Positions 45,262 to 57,900 are shown, counted from the stretch's first letter. The stretch is 64,000 nucleotides of DNA from Bromus sterilis (GCA_950022295.1 OX465599.1:276727501-276791500); one strand, 5' to 3'. Made by a program: numbers and translations. The notes: generated by a model not told the origin, from the sequence alone.

Positions 45262-48200
45262 TTACATGGCTTCCCTAACACCAATGGCTATCCGGTGCTG
45301 CTCATGCTTTGCTCGTGGTAGAGGCTTTGTCATCGGGTCTGACACGTTCAGATCCGTGTGAACTTTGCGTACTTTCACTAAACCCGCTTCGACATGATGT
45401 CGAATGAGTTTATATTTGCGTTCAATATGTCTTGTCTTATGGTGCGAACTTGGCTCCCTTGCCTGAGCCACGGCGCCACTATTATCACAATAGATCTCCA
45501 CCGGGTCCAGAGCACTTGGAACCACACCAAGGTCTTCAAGAAATTGCTTGATCCATACCGCCTCTTTGGAGGCTTCTGAAGCAGCAACATATTCCGCCTC
45601 TGTCGTAGAATCCGCCACAGTCTTTTGTTTGGAACTTTTCCAATCAACTGCGCCGCCATTCAATATGAAAACATAGCCTGATTGAGATTTGAAGTCATCT
45701 GGGTCAGTCATGAAGCCTGCATCAGTGTAACCACTTACAATGAGCTCTTCATCACCTCCGTACACAAGGAGTAAATCCTTGGTCCGTTTGAGGTACTTAA
45801 GAATACCCTTGACTGCGGCCCAGTGTTCCAATCCTGGATCACTTTGGTACCGGCTGCTAACACTTAGCGCATATGAAACGTCCGGTCTTGTACATAGCAT
45901 GGCATACATAATAGAACCAACTGCCGAGGCATATGGAACATCATTCATTTGTACTCGCTCATCGAGAGTCCGAGGACACTGATTCTTGCAAAGCACTGTG
46001 CCAGGTGACATGGGGAGTAGGCCTTTCTTGGAGTTCTCCATGTTGAACCTTTTCAACACCTTGTCAATGTACGTGCTTTGGCTAAGCGCTATCAGGCGTC
46101 TTGATCTATCTCTATAGATCCTAATGCCCAATACATATGCCGCTTCGCCTAAGTCTTTCATTGAAAAACTCCTTTTCAATGAGTCTTTTATTTCGCTAAG
46201 GAAATTCACATCATTTCCAATCAACAATATGTCATCCACATACAAGATTAGAAATGCTTTTGCGCTCCCACTAAACTTCTTGTAAACACAAGATTCTTCG
46301 TCATTCCTGATGAAGCCAAACCGTTTGATTACTTCATCAAAATGAATGTTCCAGCTCCTTGATGCTTGCTTCAGACCATAAATGGCTTTCAGAAGCTTGC
46401 ATACCTTTTTAGCATCCTTATGAATGACAAAACCTTCTGGCTGTATCATGTATACATCCTCTTTGAGGTTTCCATTTAGGAAAGCCGTTTTGACGTCCAT
46501 CTGCCATATTTCATAGTCGAAATAAGCAGCAATTGCTAGTAATATCCGTACAGACCTAAGCATAGCTACTGGCGAGAACGTCTCGTCGTAGTCCACTCCT
46601 GGAACTTGCGTGAACCCTTTCGCGACAAGTCTAGCTTTGTGGATAGTAATGTTACCATCCGCGTCCGTCTTTCTTTTGAAAATCCATTTACAACCAATGG
46701 GCTTTACGCCTTCTGGAAGTTCTTCCAAGTTCCAAACTTGGTTTTCGTACATGGATTCCATCTCGGATTTCATGGCTCTGTGCCATTCCCTTGAGCTGGG
46801 GCCCGCCATCGCTTCTTTGTAGTGCGCAGGTTCATCGTCTTCAAGAATGAAGATTTCATCATGAAACCACTCAGGTGGCTGGACAGCCCTACCTGATCTA
46901 CGCGGTTCAGTTACAACATTGTCTGAAGTTTTTGCATTATATGCGACAACTTCCGGCTCGGTTGTAGGGATAATTTGCGGAATTACTTCCGGTTCTTTAG
47001 CCATAGCAACGGTCGCCGAAGATTCACTAATCTCATTAAGTTGTACTGTCCTCCCACTTACTTCTTTGGCGAGAAACTCTTTCTCAAGAAAGACTCCGCT
47101 TTTAGCGACAAACACTTTGTGCTCGGAGGGTAGGTAGAAGGAATACCCAATTGTTTCTTTTGGATAACCTACAAAGTTACATTTGTCTGATCTGGGATCG
47201 AGTTTGGTTGGTTGTAAACGTTTTACAAGTACCTCACATCCCCAAATTTTAAGGTGCGACAAACTGGGTTTCTTCCCATTCCACATCTCATGTGGTGTCG
47301 TTTCAACAGACTTAGACGGTGCTCGGTTTAGTGTGTGAGCGGCAGTTTCTAGTGCGTGACCCCAAAAAGATATCGGCAGATCTGTAAGAGACATCATCGA
47401 CCTTACCATGTCTAACAAGGTTCGGTTACGTCTTTCCGATACTCCATTTCGCTGTGGAGTTCCGGGAGGCGTAAGCTGTGAAACGATTCCACGGTCACTT
47501 AGATGTTGGCCAAACTCATGACTAAGGTATTCGCCTCCGCGATCAGACCGCAGAAACTTAATCTTTTTGTCACGATGATTTTCTACCTCATTCTGAAATT
47601 CCTTGAACTTTTCAAAGGTTTCTGACTTATGCTTCATCAAGTAGATGTAGCCATACCGACTTAAATCATCAGTAAAAGTCACGAAGTAGAAATACCCACC
47701 CCGTGCGGCTGTGCTCATTGGACCACATACATCACTATGTATTATTTCCAATAATTCACCCGCCCGTTCAGGATGACCCTTGAACGGCATCTTGGTCATT
47801 TTTCCCATTAGACAAGCTTCACATGTGTCAAATGATTCAAAATCAAAGGACGGTAAAACTCCATCTCTTTGGAGTCTTTGCATGCGTTTCTTTCCGATGT
47901 GGCCAAGCCGACAGTGCCACAAATAAGTGGTTGTGGTATCAACCTTCTTAAGGCGTTTAGCATTCATGTTAAAGACATCATTTTCACATTCAAGATTTAG
48001 TATGAAAAGGCCCCCAACAATGGGTGCAAATCCATAAAACATATCCTTACAATAAAGTGAACAACCATTGTTCTCAGACTTGTACGAATACCCATCGTGT
48101 ACTAAACATGATCCAGAGATAATGTTTCTACACAATAGTGGAACAAAATAACATTTATTTAGCTCTAAGATAAATCCTGAAGGGAGACGTAGAGGCATAA

Positions 48201-48459
48201 TGCCGACGGCTTGAGCGGCGATCCCAGCGCCGTTCCCGACGCGCATCATGACTTCATTCTTTGCTAGCTTGCGGACCTTCTGCAGTCCCTGTATCGAGTT
48301 GCAAATGTGAGCAACCGATCCGGTATCAAATACCCAAGACTTAGAATTTTCGCTAGCAAGCAAAACATCAATGACATTAACTTGTATAACAATTATACCT
48401 TTTCTGGTTTTCCCGGACTTCTTATCGGCCAGATACTTCTTGCAGTTTCTCTTCCAGTG
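45262..48459 (-). CDS. C2 pol: protease, integrase, RT, RNase H (after in-frame TGA)
   Basis: Open for 1065 codons from the residue after the TGA (48460-48462) to a TAG/TAA-type stop at 45262. There is no ATG near its start, so it would be made as a fusion with Gag. Counting from the TTG at 48363: protease DTG at 13-15; GAG-pre-integrase His/Cys motif about 149-185 (WHCRLGH ... CEACLMGK); integrase core with Asp in IIHSDVCGP (about 210), Asp in LRSDRGGEY (about 273) and Glu in NGVSERRN (about 309); RT from about 545, with QMDVKTAFLNG and the catalytic YVDD at 708-711; RNase H with YTDAGF about 880, TTEAEY about 922 and YCDNSGA about 960. All catalytic motifs look intact. Domain order (integrase before RT) is diagnostic of Copia. 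Enzymes for reverse transcription and integration in cytoplasmic particles and nucleus. Confidence 0.92.
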   Translation of the reverse strand, partial: HWKRNCKKYLADKKSGKTRKGIIVIQVNVIDVLLASENSKSWVFDTGSVAHICNSIQGLQKVRKLAKNEVMMRVGNGAGIAAQAVGIMPLRLPSGFILELNKCYFVPLLCRNIISGSCLVHDGYSYKSENNGCSLYCKDMFYGFAPIVGGLFILNLECENDVFNMNAKRLKKVDTTTTYLWHCRLGHIGKKRMQRLQRDGVLPSFDFESFDTCEACLMGKMTKMPFKGHPERAGELLEIIHSDVCGPMSTAARGGYFYFVTFTDDLSRYGYIYLMKHKSETFEKFKEFQNEVENHRDKKIKFLRSDRGGEYLSHEFGQHLSDRGIVSQLTPPGTPQRNGVSERRNRTLLDMVRSMMSLTDLPISFWGHALETAAHTLNRAPSKSVETTPHEMWNGKKPSLSHLKIWGCEVLVKRLQPTKLDPRSDKCNFVGYPKETIGYSFYLPSEHKVFVAKSGVFLEKEFLAKEVSGRTVQLNEISESSATVAMAKEPEVIPQIIPTTEPEVVAYNAKTSDNVVTEPRRSGRAVQPPEWFHDEIFILEDDEPAHYKEAMAGPSSREWHRAMKSEMESMYENQVWNLEELPEGVKPIGCKWIFKRKTDADGNITIHKARLVAKGFTQVPGVDYDETFSPVAMLRSVRILLAIAAYFDYEIWQMDVKTAFLNGNLKEDVYMIQPEGFVIHKDAKKVCKLLKAIYGLKQASRSWNIHFDEVIKRFGFIRNDEESCVYKKFSGSAKAFLILYVDDILLIGNDVNFLSEIKDSLKRSFSMKDLGEAAYVLGIRIYRDRSRRLIALSQSTYIDKVLKRFNMENSKKGLLPMSPGTVLCKNQCPRTLDERVQMNDVPYASAVGSIMYAMLCTRPDVSYALSVSSRYQSDPGLEHWAAVKGILKYLKRTKDLLLVYGGDEELIVSGYTDAGFMTDPDDFKSQSGYVFILNGGAVDWKSSKQKTVADSTTEAEYVAASEASKEAVWIKQFLEDLGVVPSALDPVEIYCDNSGAVAQAREPSSHHKTRHIERKYKLIRHHVEAGLVKVRKVHTDLNVSDPMTKPLPRAKHEQHRIAIGVREAM

Positions 48460-49224
48460 TCATGTGCCCTTGCAGTAGAAGCACTCAGTTTCATTCTTGG
48501 CTCCGCCCTTAGAGTTGCTTTGGGAGCCGGTCTTACCGGCACCCTTGCCCTTCTTTGGCTTGCCTTTCTTTTTGAAACTGGCGGTTTTATTCACAAGCAA
48601 CACTTGCTTGTGATTTTTCCGCAGTCCTTCTTCCACAGTTTTCAGCATGGCGAGCACCTCTTCTGGTGTTTTCTCCATCCCACTCATGTTGTAATTCATG
48701 ACAAAACCGTTGTAAGACGGGGGGAGTGAAGAAAGCATCATGTCCATCATATGGGATGCTGGAATTGGAAATTCCAGGGTTTTAAGCCTTTCAGCATAGC
48801 CAATCATTTTGACTATGTGTTCGCCAACTGAACCGCCCTCAGCCATCTTTAAATTCATCAAGATATTCATGATATCAAAACGTTCAGACCTTGCGGTTTC
48901 CTTGTACAGAGCATCCAATTCCCGGATCATATCACGGGGTTTATGGAATTCAAAACGTTTTTGGAGCTCTGGACTCATGCAAGCTAGCATGAGGCACTGT
49001 ACTGCGTTGTGATCATCATCCTGAGTGGCCCAGACATTTTGTTCATCTTCCGAGGCACCTGCCGCCGGTTTAGCTGGAAGAGCTTTTTCAAGCACATAGA
49101 TTTTCTTAGCGCTCCTGAGGACAATCCTCAGGTTACGGACCCAGTCCGCATAGTTGTTTCCAGTCGCAGCTAACTTTTCTTTCTCTAACAATGGCCCCAA
49201 GTTGAAAGCGGTGTTGCGAGCCAT
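48460..49224 (-). CDS. C2 gag, ended by TGA in the zinc knuckle
   Basis: 254 residues from the ATG at 49224-49222 (MARNTAFNLGPLLEKEKLAA...). Copia Gag with NNYADWVRNLRIVL, a Lys-rich linker (FKKKGKPKKGKGAGKTG) and the first half of a CCHC zinc knuckle, CFYCKGT. The next codon is TGA (48462-48460) where C1 has Gly, and the same frame continues HWKRNC. The knuckle spans 48483-48442, so the stop removes its His and last Cys and separates Gag from Pol without a frameshift. Either a single recent nonsense change (GGA to TGA) or, less likely, a readthrough stop. Confidence 0.9.
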   Translation of the reverse strand: MARNTAFNLGPLLEKEKLAATGNNYADWVRNLRIVLRSAKKIYVLEKALPAKPAAGASEDEQNVWATQDDDHNAVQCLMLACMSPELQKRFEFHKPRDMIRELDALYKETARSERFDIMNILMNLKMAEGGSVGEHIVKMIGYAERLKTLEFPIPASHMMDMMLSSLPPSYNGFVMNYNMSGMEKTPEEVLAMLKTVEEGLRKNHKQVLLVNKTASFKKKGKPKKGKGAGKTGSQSNSKGGAKNETECFYCKGT

Positions 49225-50590
49225 TTGATCTACAACGGTAAACACAAGTTTCACTTAGACTTTGTTCATAATGATTTTTGCACTAGTGAATAAACAATTT
49301 TATTCTAAAGTGTGCTCCCACTTAAATCAATATCTCTCAAAATTGATTATGAGTGATTCAAGATCCAAATATCAATACAACGCCATAGAATCATCATCTC
49401 ATGACGAGGATTTTGATTTGGTAGGCCAACTTGCCGATCACATCTCTATGTGACTCTTGTTCATCTTTCGATGCGTGTGTTCCGAGCTCAGGACGATCCT
49501 GCCATGAACGTCAAGACAACCAAGTGATCCTGCTGCGAGGTCTGACCTCACCCGCCTTACATTTCTCCAATCGTTCGTACCCATGCATCCATGGCGCACC
49601 CCGAGAGTATAGATGCTGTGACGGCGCTACACTTGGGAGAACACTAACTACTTGATATTTTAAGTGAGAGATCACCCTAATAAAAAGCGACTACCGCGCA
49701 ATCAAGAAGGGTGCAACATAAGGGATAAACATCCCATGCAATTCATAATAGCATGATATGGTATAGCCCCTTCTGACGGAGAAGTCAAGTATTTCTTCGT
49801 CTTTGGCATTTGCGTCGGAGTTCACCTTCGCGAAGATTGCCACCACCTTGTCGATGCACCAAATAATATTGCTATCTTTATAGCAAATGAATAAGTGCAT
49901 TACCTAAGGTTGACACGCAGGTCATTAAAGTGACAATCATATGGCTCCAGCCATCATGCCGAATCATGACACGCAGGTCATGTTAATAAATTTACATTAT
50001 ATAGTCATCTCATACATAATCGAATTAATATGAGCTTTGCTATACCACATCACATGCACATCCTGCAAAAACAAGTTAGACGCCTCTAAACCGGTTTATG
50101 CAAAAATTTATTTTACGTGGCTTCTAAGGTTTTGACTTAAACCGCAACTACCAACGTTTTATCATCAAGTATGATTATTCAAGTCACTAGATTAACATTG
50201 CGGGGTGTATGAAGCACGAGATAATAAAATCTCGAACCCCATACTGAACTTCGTCATACGCGTGATCCCCGTGCAGATCATATCTGCATTGCCCTTTAGT
50301 CTGCGAATTTCATCTTTCTTTTGACTATGGCGGAACCCAAAGAACTGATAGCACTTCGTTGATCAATCAGGATCGCGGATTGCCAGAACTTTGTAAAATT
50401 CCACCATGCTGTCTCGAGATCAGAAATACGCAAATTCTAGGGAAGCAACAAGAATATCGGGTAACAGATTTCATCTGCCACCCGCATAAATAATTTTCAG
50501 CAATAGATCTGATCTACTCCAAAATTATATTATGCAATACCCATACATCTCCATGTATTCTAGATCATAACATGCATCTACGCATAACCT
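49225..50590 (-). other. C2 untranslated leader
   Basis: About 1.37 kb between primer site and gag with no large frame. It should hold packaging and dimerisation signals. I cannot point to them. Confidence 0.75.
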
Positions 50591-50603
50591 GGCTCTGATA
50601 CCA
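50591..50603 (-). promoter_or_regulatory. C2 primer binding site (tRNA-iMet)
   Basis: The minus strand reads TGGTATCAGAGCC, the perfect initiator-Met primer site, one base from the 5' LTR. Confidence 0.95.
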
Positions 50604-50604
50604 C

Positions 50605-52608
50605 TGTAGGGGAACGCAACAGAAAACAAAAATTTTCGGTATAGCGAGCACGCCCAGGACCACTATGGAGACGCATACAAGGTTTTGATCTGATCGTTAC
50701 CGACTCGTAGCGCAGCGGGAAGTAGAGTCGATGAAGATCGTCGGTGCAGATCCCCGCAGCTAGGATTTACAACCTCCCAACCGCGAGAATGTATTCCCTC
50801 GTCTGCCCCACGAACAGCGCTCCGGGAGGCGGTCGGACAGTCCCTCGGACGATGTCACGGACAGCCCTTCGGGAGGACCCTCGAAACTCGATCTGTAACT
50901 CGGACAGCCCTTCGGGAGGACCCTCGAAACTCGATCTGTAACTCGGACAGCCCTTCGGGAGGCACACTCGAACTAAGATCGAAACAACGACCTCTCTACC
51001 AAGTTGCACACATACGGTGTCAGCTATCCAGCAGGGCTTCGCCGTCCAGAACTAGTTCCTGCCGGAACCCAGACAGCCTTTCGGCTCTACGAAACTCTTT
51101 CGTGTGAGGGAGAGAAGAAGCCAGATAATTGCATGGCATGTGATGAGAACTCAAGTGAGAGCTTGGATCAAGGATATGGGGCTGCCCTCACACCTCTATT
51201 TATAGGAAACCCAAGGGGGCTTTCTTGGCTCCCAAGTCCTTCTAGAAGGCTTTCCAAAAATATCTCAAGTAGTACTTTTTACTATTCATGACACCACTTT
51301 TTCGCGTCCGAAAAATCCGAAAATATTTTTGTGGGTCTTAGAATAATTCCAACACCCACCAAAATGATTTTCGGCGCGTTCCGAAACAATTCCAGATTAG
51401 TGATTTTCATCTGCGAAAAGCAACCTAAGCATTTCCGGCAGCTCCAGAACATTTCCGGCAGCTCCGAAATATTTCCGAAAAAAATATTTTAATCTTTTCT
51501 CCAGAAAAATTCCAGAAGTTACCAGAACAATTCTGGCACTCTCCAAAATTACCAGGTGCTCTCCGAAACCTTTTCGGCTTAGTGGTTTACCCCGAAACAA
51601 CTTTTCGGTTTTCTCTCTCGGAACTTTTCCGCCGTCTCCGAAACCTTTCCGGTGACTTTATCTCAGACTCCCTGTCTAGTATTCAACAGATAGATGAACC
51701 TTAAGCGTGTGACCCTGTAGGTTCGATGAAGTATAGACATGACCGGAACACTTTCCGATCAATGATCAATAGCGGAACCGAGGACATCCATATTGATCCC
51801 TATACCCATACGAAGAATTATTCGAGTGAACCTTTAGTTGCTGTGTGCTATTCCTGTTGCTTCGCGATATATTACAAATACCCGAGGTGAGACTTATTGG
51901 CATCCCCGTGAATCAACAACTTGTCCACTATGCCAGTTACCTCGTTCCTGGTATTGTTCTCTTTTCTCGTTCCCGCGTTCCGGCATCCCTGTGATCAAAT
52001 CACACTGTGTCTGGCCAGACGATGGTGGATACCGTAACACCGAGAGGGCCCTAAGAATATCTCTCCAACGACGGAGGAGCAAATCCCAATCTCGAGCTAC
52101 CTAGTTCCTTGTCATACTTTTCCGTGAACCCGCAAGCTGCCGTAATAGCCACCCTTTTACAGATGACGTTTAACAAAACCCCAAAGTTCACGAAGCAAGT
52201 ACGAAGGAACTCGATACTCTCATGGTCTAAGGAATTATGCAAACGCACAACTTTCTCTGTGTTATTAACCATTAACTTGTGACGAATGTATCTCATAGCA
52301 TAACATCAATTCGGGTCGATTCAACACAAATGTTCTTCTAACATTGTGCCCTCAACATTGCCGGCATAGACATGCCCATGATCAGGAAAACAGGATCATC
52401 ATGCAATACATGAGCCAGTCTTAGAGGCATGACTAGGAATACATTTTACTGTTTATTATACCACACGTGCACATGAGTTTCCCTCCGAGCCTCGTGGATA
52501 TTGCAGACTCGAGAATCATTGCAGTTATAGCATGGAACATAAACATTCATTACAAACTCGGAGATACAAAATAACTGTTATTACTGCCTCTAGGGCATAT
52601 CTCCTACA
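50605..52608 (-). mobile_element. C2 5' LTR
   Basis: 2004 bp, essentially identical to the 3' LTR. It acts as the promoter LTR: minus-strand TATAAATA at 51197-51204. Confidence 0.96.
51197..51204 (-). promoter_or_regulatory. C2 promoter TATA box
   Basis: TATAAATA on the minus strand within CCTATAAATAGAGG. It is in the 5' LTR of the youngest element of the window, so the promoter most likely to be intact. Confidence 0.75.
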
Positions 52609-52613
52609 TCCTT

Positions 52614-53373
52614 GTACTCCATAGAGATGATCTTTATGCATATAGCTATGTGGGGACCTTCACACTATAGAACTTGTTTTGCATATTCCAAGGATGAGCC
52701 TCCTCAAACGAGCTCTAGGTCTTCATAAGCGAGCAAGTTAGATGCACCCCCTCTAGTTCCTTTGGAGAGCTTCTTAGCTCGTATGTGCATCCGTTGCATG
52801 GCAATCCCTACTCCTCACATCATATCTATCAGTTGGCATCTCTTGCCTATGATTGTCCTCATTGATGTGATCCTATCTCATCCTTTTTGTCTTCCTCCTC
52901 CACCATACTTCTCTCTTTGCCATCCTAAGTGTCAACTCTCGTGCTTACGCTCATCCATTGCATGAGTGCTCAAAATATCGAAAAGGAGTGAATCAAATTG
53001 ACTTGCACCTGGCTAGTGGTCTGGGGACGAGTCAAGATAAGATTCCAAAGAGGACCAAGTGTGAAACTTTAGTAGATTGAGTTCTCAACCCAAAAAAAAT
53101 ACGTTTTTCTCCTATTCCCTATCCCCTTCTGGCACGCAAACACCATTTGGAGACATTCGAGTCACGGACAGCGAGAGCTCTTGCACCTAATGTTCTTTTG
53201 TTACTTGTTTCAATGCTAATATAGACTCTTGCATGTTATGAATTGAATTGAATCTCTAACCTTGGTTGCTTTACTTTTCAAAGTTCTTTTATGGTTGCTA
53301 GCATGTCACCACAGAAATTATGCTGTTATCATTTACCTACTCGAGGACGAGCAGGAATTAAGCTTGGCGATGT
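52614..53373 (+). other. G8 3' internal region, right piece, with polypurine tract
   Basis: Non-coding continuation of 43221. It ends with the polypurine-like ATTAAGCTTGGCGATGT adjoining the 3' LTR (G4 and G5 keep the purer AAGCTTGGGGATGT). The CACTA empty-site sequence occurs inverted near 52660-52672. Confidence 0.8.
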
Positions 53374-54977
53374 TGATACGTCCAAAACGTATCTATAATT
53401 TCTGCTTGCTCCATGCATGTTTTGTGTGATATTGCTATGATCTAGATACACTTTCATACATTTTTGATCATATTTGGACTAACCTATTAACTCAGTGCAC
53501 CCCAGTGCCAGTTCCTGTTTTCTGTTGTTTTTCTATTTCAATTTTCCCCCATATAAAAAGTGCCAGAAAAATTCGGGAAAATTCAGATAAAAAATCAGCG
53601 TGAAGGAAGCTTCGCGAAGAGCCCGAGAGGGGCCAGAGGGGAGCCAGAGGGCCCAGGCGGCCACCCGGCGCGGCCCCACCCCTGGCCGCGCTAGGGGGGT
53701 GCCTGGGGCCCCTGGTCCACCTCTGGCTGCCCCCCTTCGCCTATTTATTCTCCGTCACGGGGAAACTCCGAAGAGAGAACCCTATTTCGCAAACTCGCCT
53801 CTGTTCTGCCGCCGTCGCGCTTCCGAGATCGGGAGCACCAGAAGACCGCTTCCCGGCACCCTGCCGGAGGGAGGATTGACCTCCGGGAGTCTCCTCTCCA
53901 CCATGGATGCTCCCCGGATGTCTCGTGAGTAGTTTTCCTTGGACAATGGGTCCGTGATCAGTAGCTATGTGATGTTCTCCTCCCCTCTTTGATCTTCATG
54001 GTTTAGTCCGCGTGAGCTGCCCTACATGATCGAGGAACTTTTGTAATATTTATGCTATTGCTATGTTGATTTTGATGGGATCTGATGGATTATGAGATTA
54101 TGTTCAGATTGTGATAGAGTAATATATTTGGTTCTTATCTCTTATATTTTTGTTCCTAAGTAATTCTTGCATGTTCTCCGTTGCTGTTTATTGCTTTGGC
54201 CAAGTAGTAGGTAGTGACTCCAAGAGGGAACGTTGTGCTCGATTGTGGGTTCATGCCCCCCCCCCCCGATGACACGCTTGAGTGACAGAAACATGAGTCT
54301 AGGGGATGTGCTGTTGCCACAAGGGGGAAAACAACGGTGCTTGTAACCGCGGTTGCAAGGATTGTTTACTTTACGCAAAGTTCTTTTTAATGCAGTTGTC
54401 TGTTGCTTTGGGTTTACACTTTGGGTGGGGCTCGCAACTTAATACCAGCGAGATGTTCTGGACAGATATCTCAAGGTGGATGATTAGTAGTACATGCAGT
54501 TGGATTTTGGTCTACTTATTTTGCCGTACTGCCCGTGCTTTTGAACCTCTTCCTTTTTTTTGTAGCATAGTTAGCATTGCGGTGCGTTCATAATCCTGTC
54601 AATTGCCCTTCTGTAATTTGTTATCGTCTTTTGGGAGAGAGACATCACTAGTGAACATCACGTATCCCGGTCCATATCCTTATTACTGTTTCCACGCTAT
54701 ATTTACTTTTCTTCTTTTACTTGCTATCATTATCCCTTGTGTTTTACCCTTTGTGAACAACAAGACCGGAGAGATTGATAACCTCTCTGAACTTCGTTGG
54801 GAACAAAGTTATCTGTGTCTGTGTGCAGGTCTACGTCGGTCGCGCCACTGACACCTACTTATCATCTCTGGAGTCCTACTGGAGACAAACCTTGGTATCT
54901 TCACTGAGGGAAACTTGCTGCTGCGTTACATCTCCACCTCCCACTTGGGGTAACCAACGAAGGGCGAGAAGCGATCA
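53374..54977 (+). mobile_element. G8 3' LTR
   Basis: 1604 bp, matching 38553-40165. It ends GAAGCGATCA and is followed by the duplication GATTG (54978-54982) and the resumed C1 pol. TATA-like TATTTATT at 53742-53749. Confidence 0.93.
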
Positions 54978-57900
54978 GATTGTCAGAAGAGACAAAGGTA
55001 TATTTGATATACACATATTGATCTTTTCTTAACAAGCGCTGGGAACAAATCCTGGATATTTGATACAGGATCTGTTGCTCATATTTCTAACTCCTCTCAG
55101 GGGCTACGGAATAGCCAACGCTTGATGAAAGATGAAGTGACGATGCGCGTGGGAAACGGCTGCCGGATTGAAGTGGTGGCGGTCGGCACGAAGCATCTTA
55201 GTCTCCCTTCGAGATTAATTTTGATTTTGAATAAGTGCTACTATGTACCCGCATTGAGTGTGAACATCGTTAGTGGTTCTTGCTTGAAGCGAGACCACTA
55301 TTCTTTTAAGTCAGATACAATTGGTTGTGCGATTTATAAGGATGATGTGTTTTATGTTCATGCACCGGAGAAAAATGGCTTATTCATTCTTAATCTCGAT
55401 TGTGATATACTTCATATTGATAACGTAGAGGCCAAAAGATTAAAACCTAGTGGCGAAGAACACATGACGATGTGGCATTGTCGACTTGGTCATATTGGTG
55501 AAAAGCGCATGAAGAAGCTTCATGATGATGGACTTCTGGAGTCATTGGATTTTAGATCCCTTGACACATGTGAACCATGCCTTATGGGCAAGATGACAAG
55601 GACTCCATTCAATGGAACAATGGAGCGTGCGGAAGACTTGTTAGGGATCATACATTCAGATGTATGTGGACCTATGAACGTCCCCACATGCAATGGTCTT
55701 CGTTACTTCGTGACCTTCACAGATGACTTAAGCAGATATGGGTATATCTACTTAATGAAACATAAGTCTGAAACCTTTGAAAGGTTCAAGGAATTTTAGA
55801 GTGAGGTCGAGAATCAACTCTGGAAGAAAATCAAGCACCTTCGATCCGATCGAGGAGGCGAGTATTTAAGTCACGAGTTTGGTCATCATCTTAAGACTTG
55901 TGGCATCGTACCACAACTTACGCCGACAGGAACACCTCAGCGTAACGGTGTTTCTGAGCGACGTAATCGAACTCTATTGGATAGCGTACGATCGATGATT
56001 TCTCATACCGACTTACCTGTGTCATTCTGGGGGTATGCATTAGGAACTGCCGCTTACATTCTTAATAGGGCACCGTCCAAATCCGTAAAGACAACACCAT
56101 TTGAGGAATGGCATGGCAAGAAACCAAAGTTGTCTCACTTGAAGATTTGGGGTTGTGAGGCTTATGTTAGGAAACTTCAGCCTGACATACTCGAATCAAA
56201 AGCGGATAAGTGCATCTTTGTGGGATATCCAAGGGAAATCGTTGGATACACCTTCTACAACCAGTCTGAGGGCAAAACGTTTGTCGCCAAGACTGGATGC
56301 TTTCTTGAGAAAGAGTTTCTTTCGAAAGAATTGAGTGGGAGGAAAATAGACCTCAACGAGATGATTGACCAATCACTCCAAGTGGAAGAAATGGCAATGG
56401 AAGTTGTTCCAGAACCATCTTCCGTAGTGGGAGTTGAAGGGAACGTTCATCATGATATTCATAACGATCGTGACATACATGATGATCATGATCAAGATGA
56501 AGAGGATCCTATTGTACCCCGCAGGTCATCAAGAGCCCGAGTAAAAACTCAGTTTTATGGGTAACTTGTCAATGCAGTCATGTTAAATGAACCTGACGAA
56601 CCTGCGAACTACAAAGAAGCAATGGAGGGACCTGAGTCCGAGAAATGGCTGGAAGCCATGAAATCCGAGATAGACTCCATGTATGCCAACAAAGTATGGA
56701 CTTTGGTGGATATTCCCGAGGACCGAAAGGCCGTCGAGAATAAGTGGATATTCAAGAAAAAGACTGACGCGGACGGAAACGTATCTGTCTATAAAGCTCG
56801 ACTTGTCGCAAAAGGTTTCCGACAAATTCAAGGAGTTGACTACGAAGATACTTTCTCTCCCGTAGTGATGCTAAAGTCTATCCGGATATTGCTAGCAATT
56901 GCTGCCTATTACGATTATGAAATATGGCAGATGGATGTGAAAACCGCGTTCCTAAATGGCAACATTGAGGAAGAGTTGTATATGGTACAACCGGAAGGTT
57001 TTATTGATCCTAAGGACGCTGGTAAGGTATGCAAACTTCAACGGTCCATTTATGTGTTGAAGCAAGCATCTCAGAGCTGTAATCTTCGTTTTGATGAGGT
57101 GATCAAAGCTTTTGGATTTGTCCAAAATGAAGAAGAATTCTGTGTTTATAAGAAAGCGAGTGGGAGCTCTGTGGCATTCCTAATACTATATGTGGATGAC
57201 ATATTATTGATAGGGAATGATGTGAAATTTCTAGAGGGGGTAAAGTAATATTTGAATGGACAATTTTCCATGAAGGACCTAGGTGAAGCTGCGTACATAT
57301 TAGGCATTAAAATCTATAGAGATAGATCAAGGCGCCTATTAGCACTGAGTCAGAGAACTTACCTTGAGAAGATATTGAAGAGGTTCAATATGGATAACGC
57401 CAAGGGAGGTCTCTTTCCCGTTATGAAAGGAAGTAAATTGAGTGTGACTCAATGCCCAACAACAACAAAAGAAAGGGAGGAAATGTCCTCAAAGCCCTAT
57501 TCCTCATCCATAGGTTCTATCATGTATGCTATGCTGTGTACTCGACCAGATGTGGCACTGGCGGTTAGTCTGACTAATCGTTTCCAAAGTAATCCTGGAA
57601 TGGATCATTGGATTGCAGTGAAGAACGTCCTTAAGTACTTACGAAGAACTAAGGACCTGGTTCTTGTCAATGGAGGATGCGAAGAAGAGCTCTCCGTAAC
57701 AGGTTACGTCGATGCCAGTCTTGGTACTGATCCCGATGACTCAAAATCCCAGACGGGATACGTGTTTATGTTGAATGGTGGTGCGATTAGCTGGAGGAGC
57801 GGCAAGCAGTCAGTCGTCGCCCAATCTACGATGGAGTCGGAGTATATTGCCGCTTGCGAAGCGTCAAATGAAGCGCATTGGCTGAAGAAGTTCGTCATCG

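Larger units (their letters stand above)
43227..52608 (-). mobile_element. C2, young Copia element
   Basis: 9382-bp minus-strand Copia with two LTRs of exactly 2004 bp (43227-45230 and 50605-52608) that differ at one position I could find (a G/A in the GGCAGCTCC[G/A]GAAC block near 44066/51444). The target duplication TCCTT is at 43222-43226 and 52609-52613. Primer site and polypurine tract are intact, and the gag-pol frame is broken by a single TGA. This is the last insertion in the nest. Confidence 0.97.
38553..54977 (+). mobile_element. G8, non-autonomous Gypsy-like element, host of C2
   Basis: Complete plus-strand element with LTRs 38553-40165 and 53374-54977 and the 5-bp duplication GATTG (38548-38552, 54978-54982). 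Without C2 it is about 7.04 kb. It has a perfect tRNA-Asp primer site, a short gag, a long non-coding 3' part and no pol. Same family as G4 and G5 but in the opposite orientation. Confidence 0.95.

Noticed and set aside
45394..48729. Plus-strand frames of 60-140 codons opposite C2 gag-pol
   Set aside because: They are antisense shadows of the gag and pol frames.
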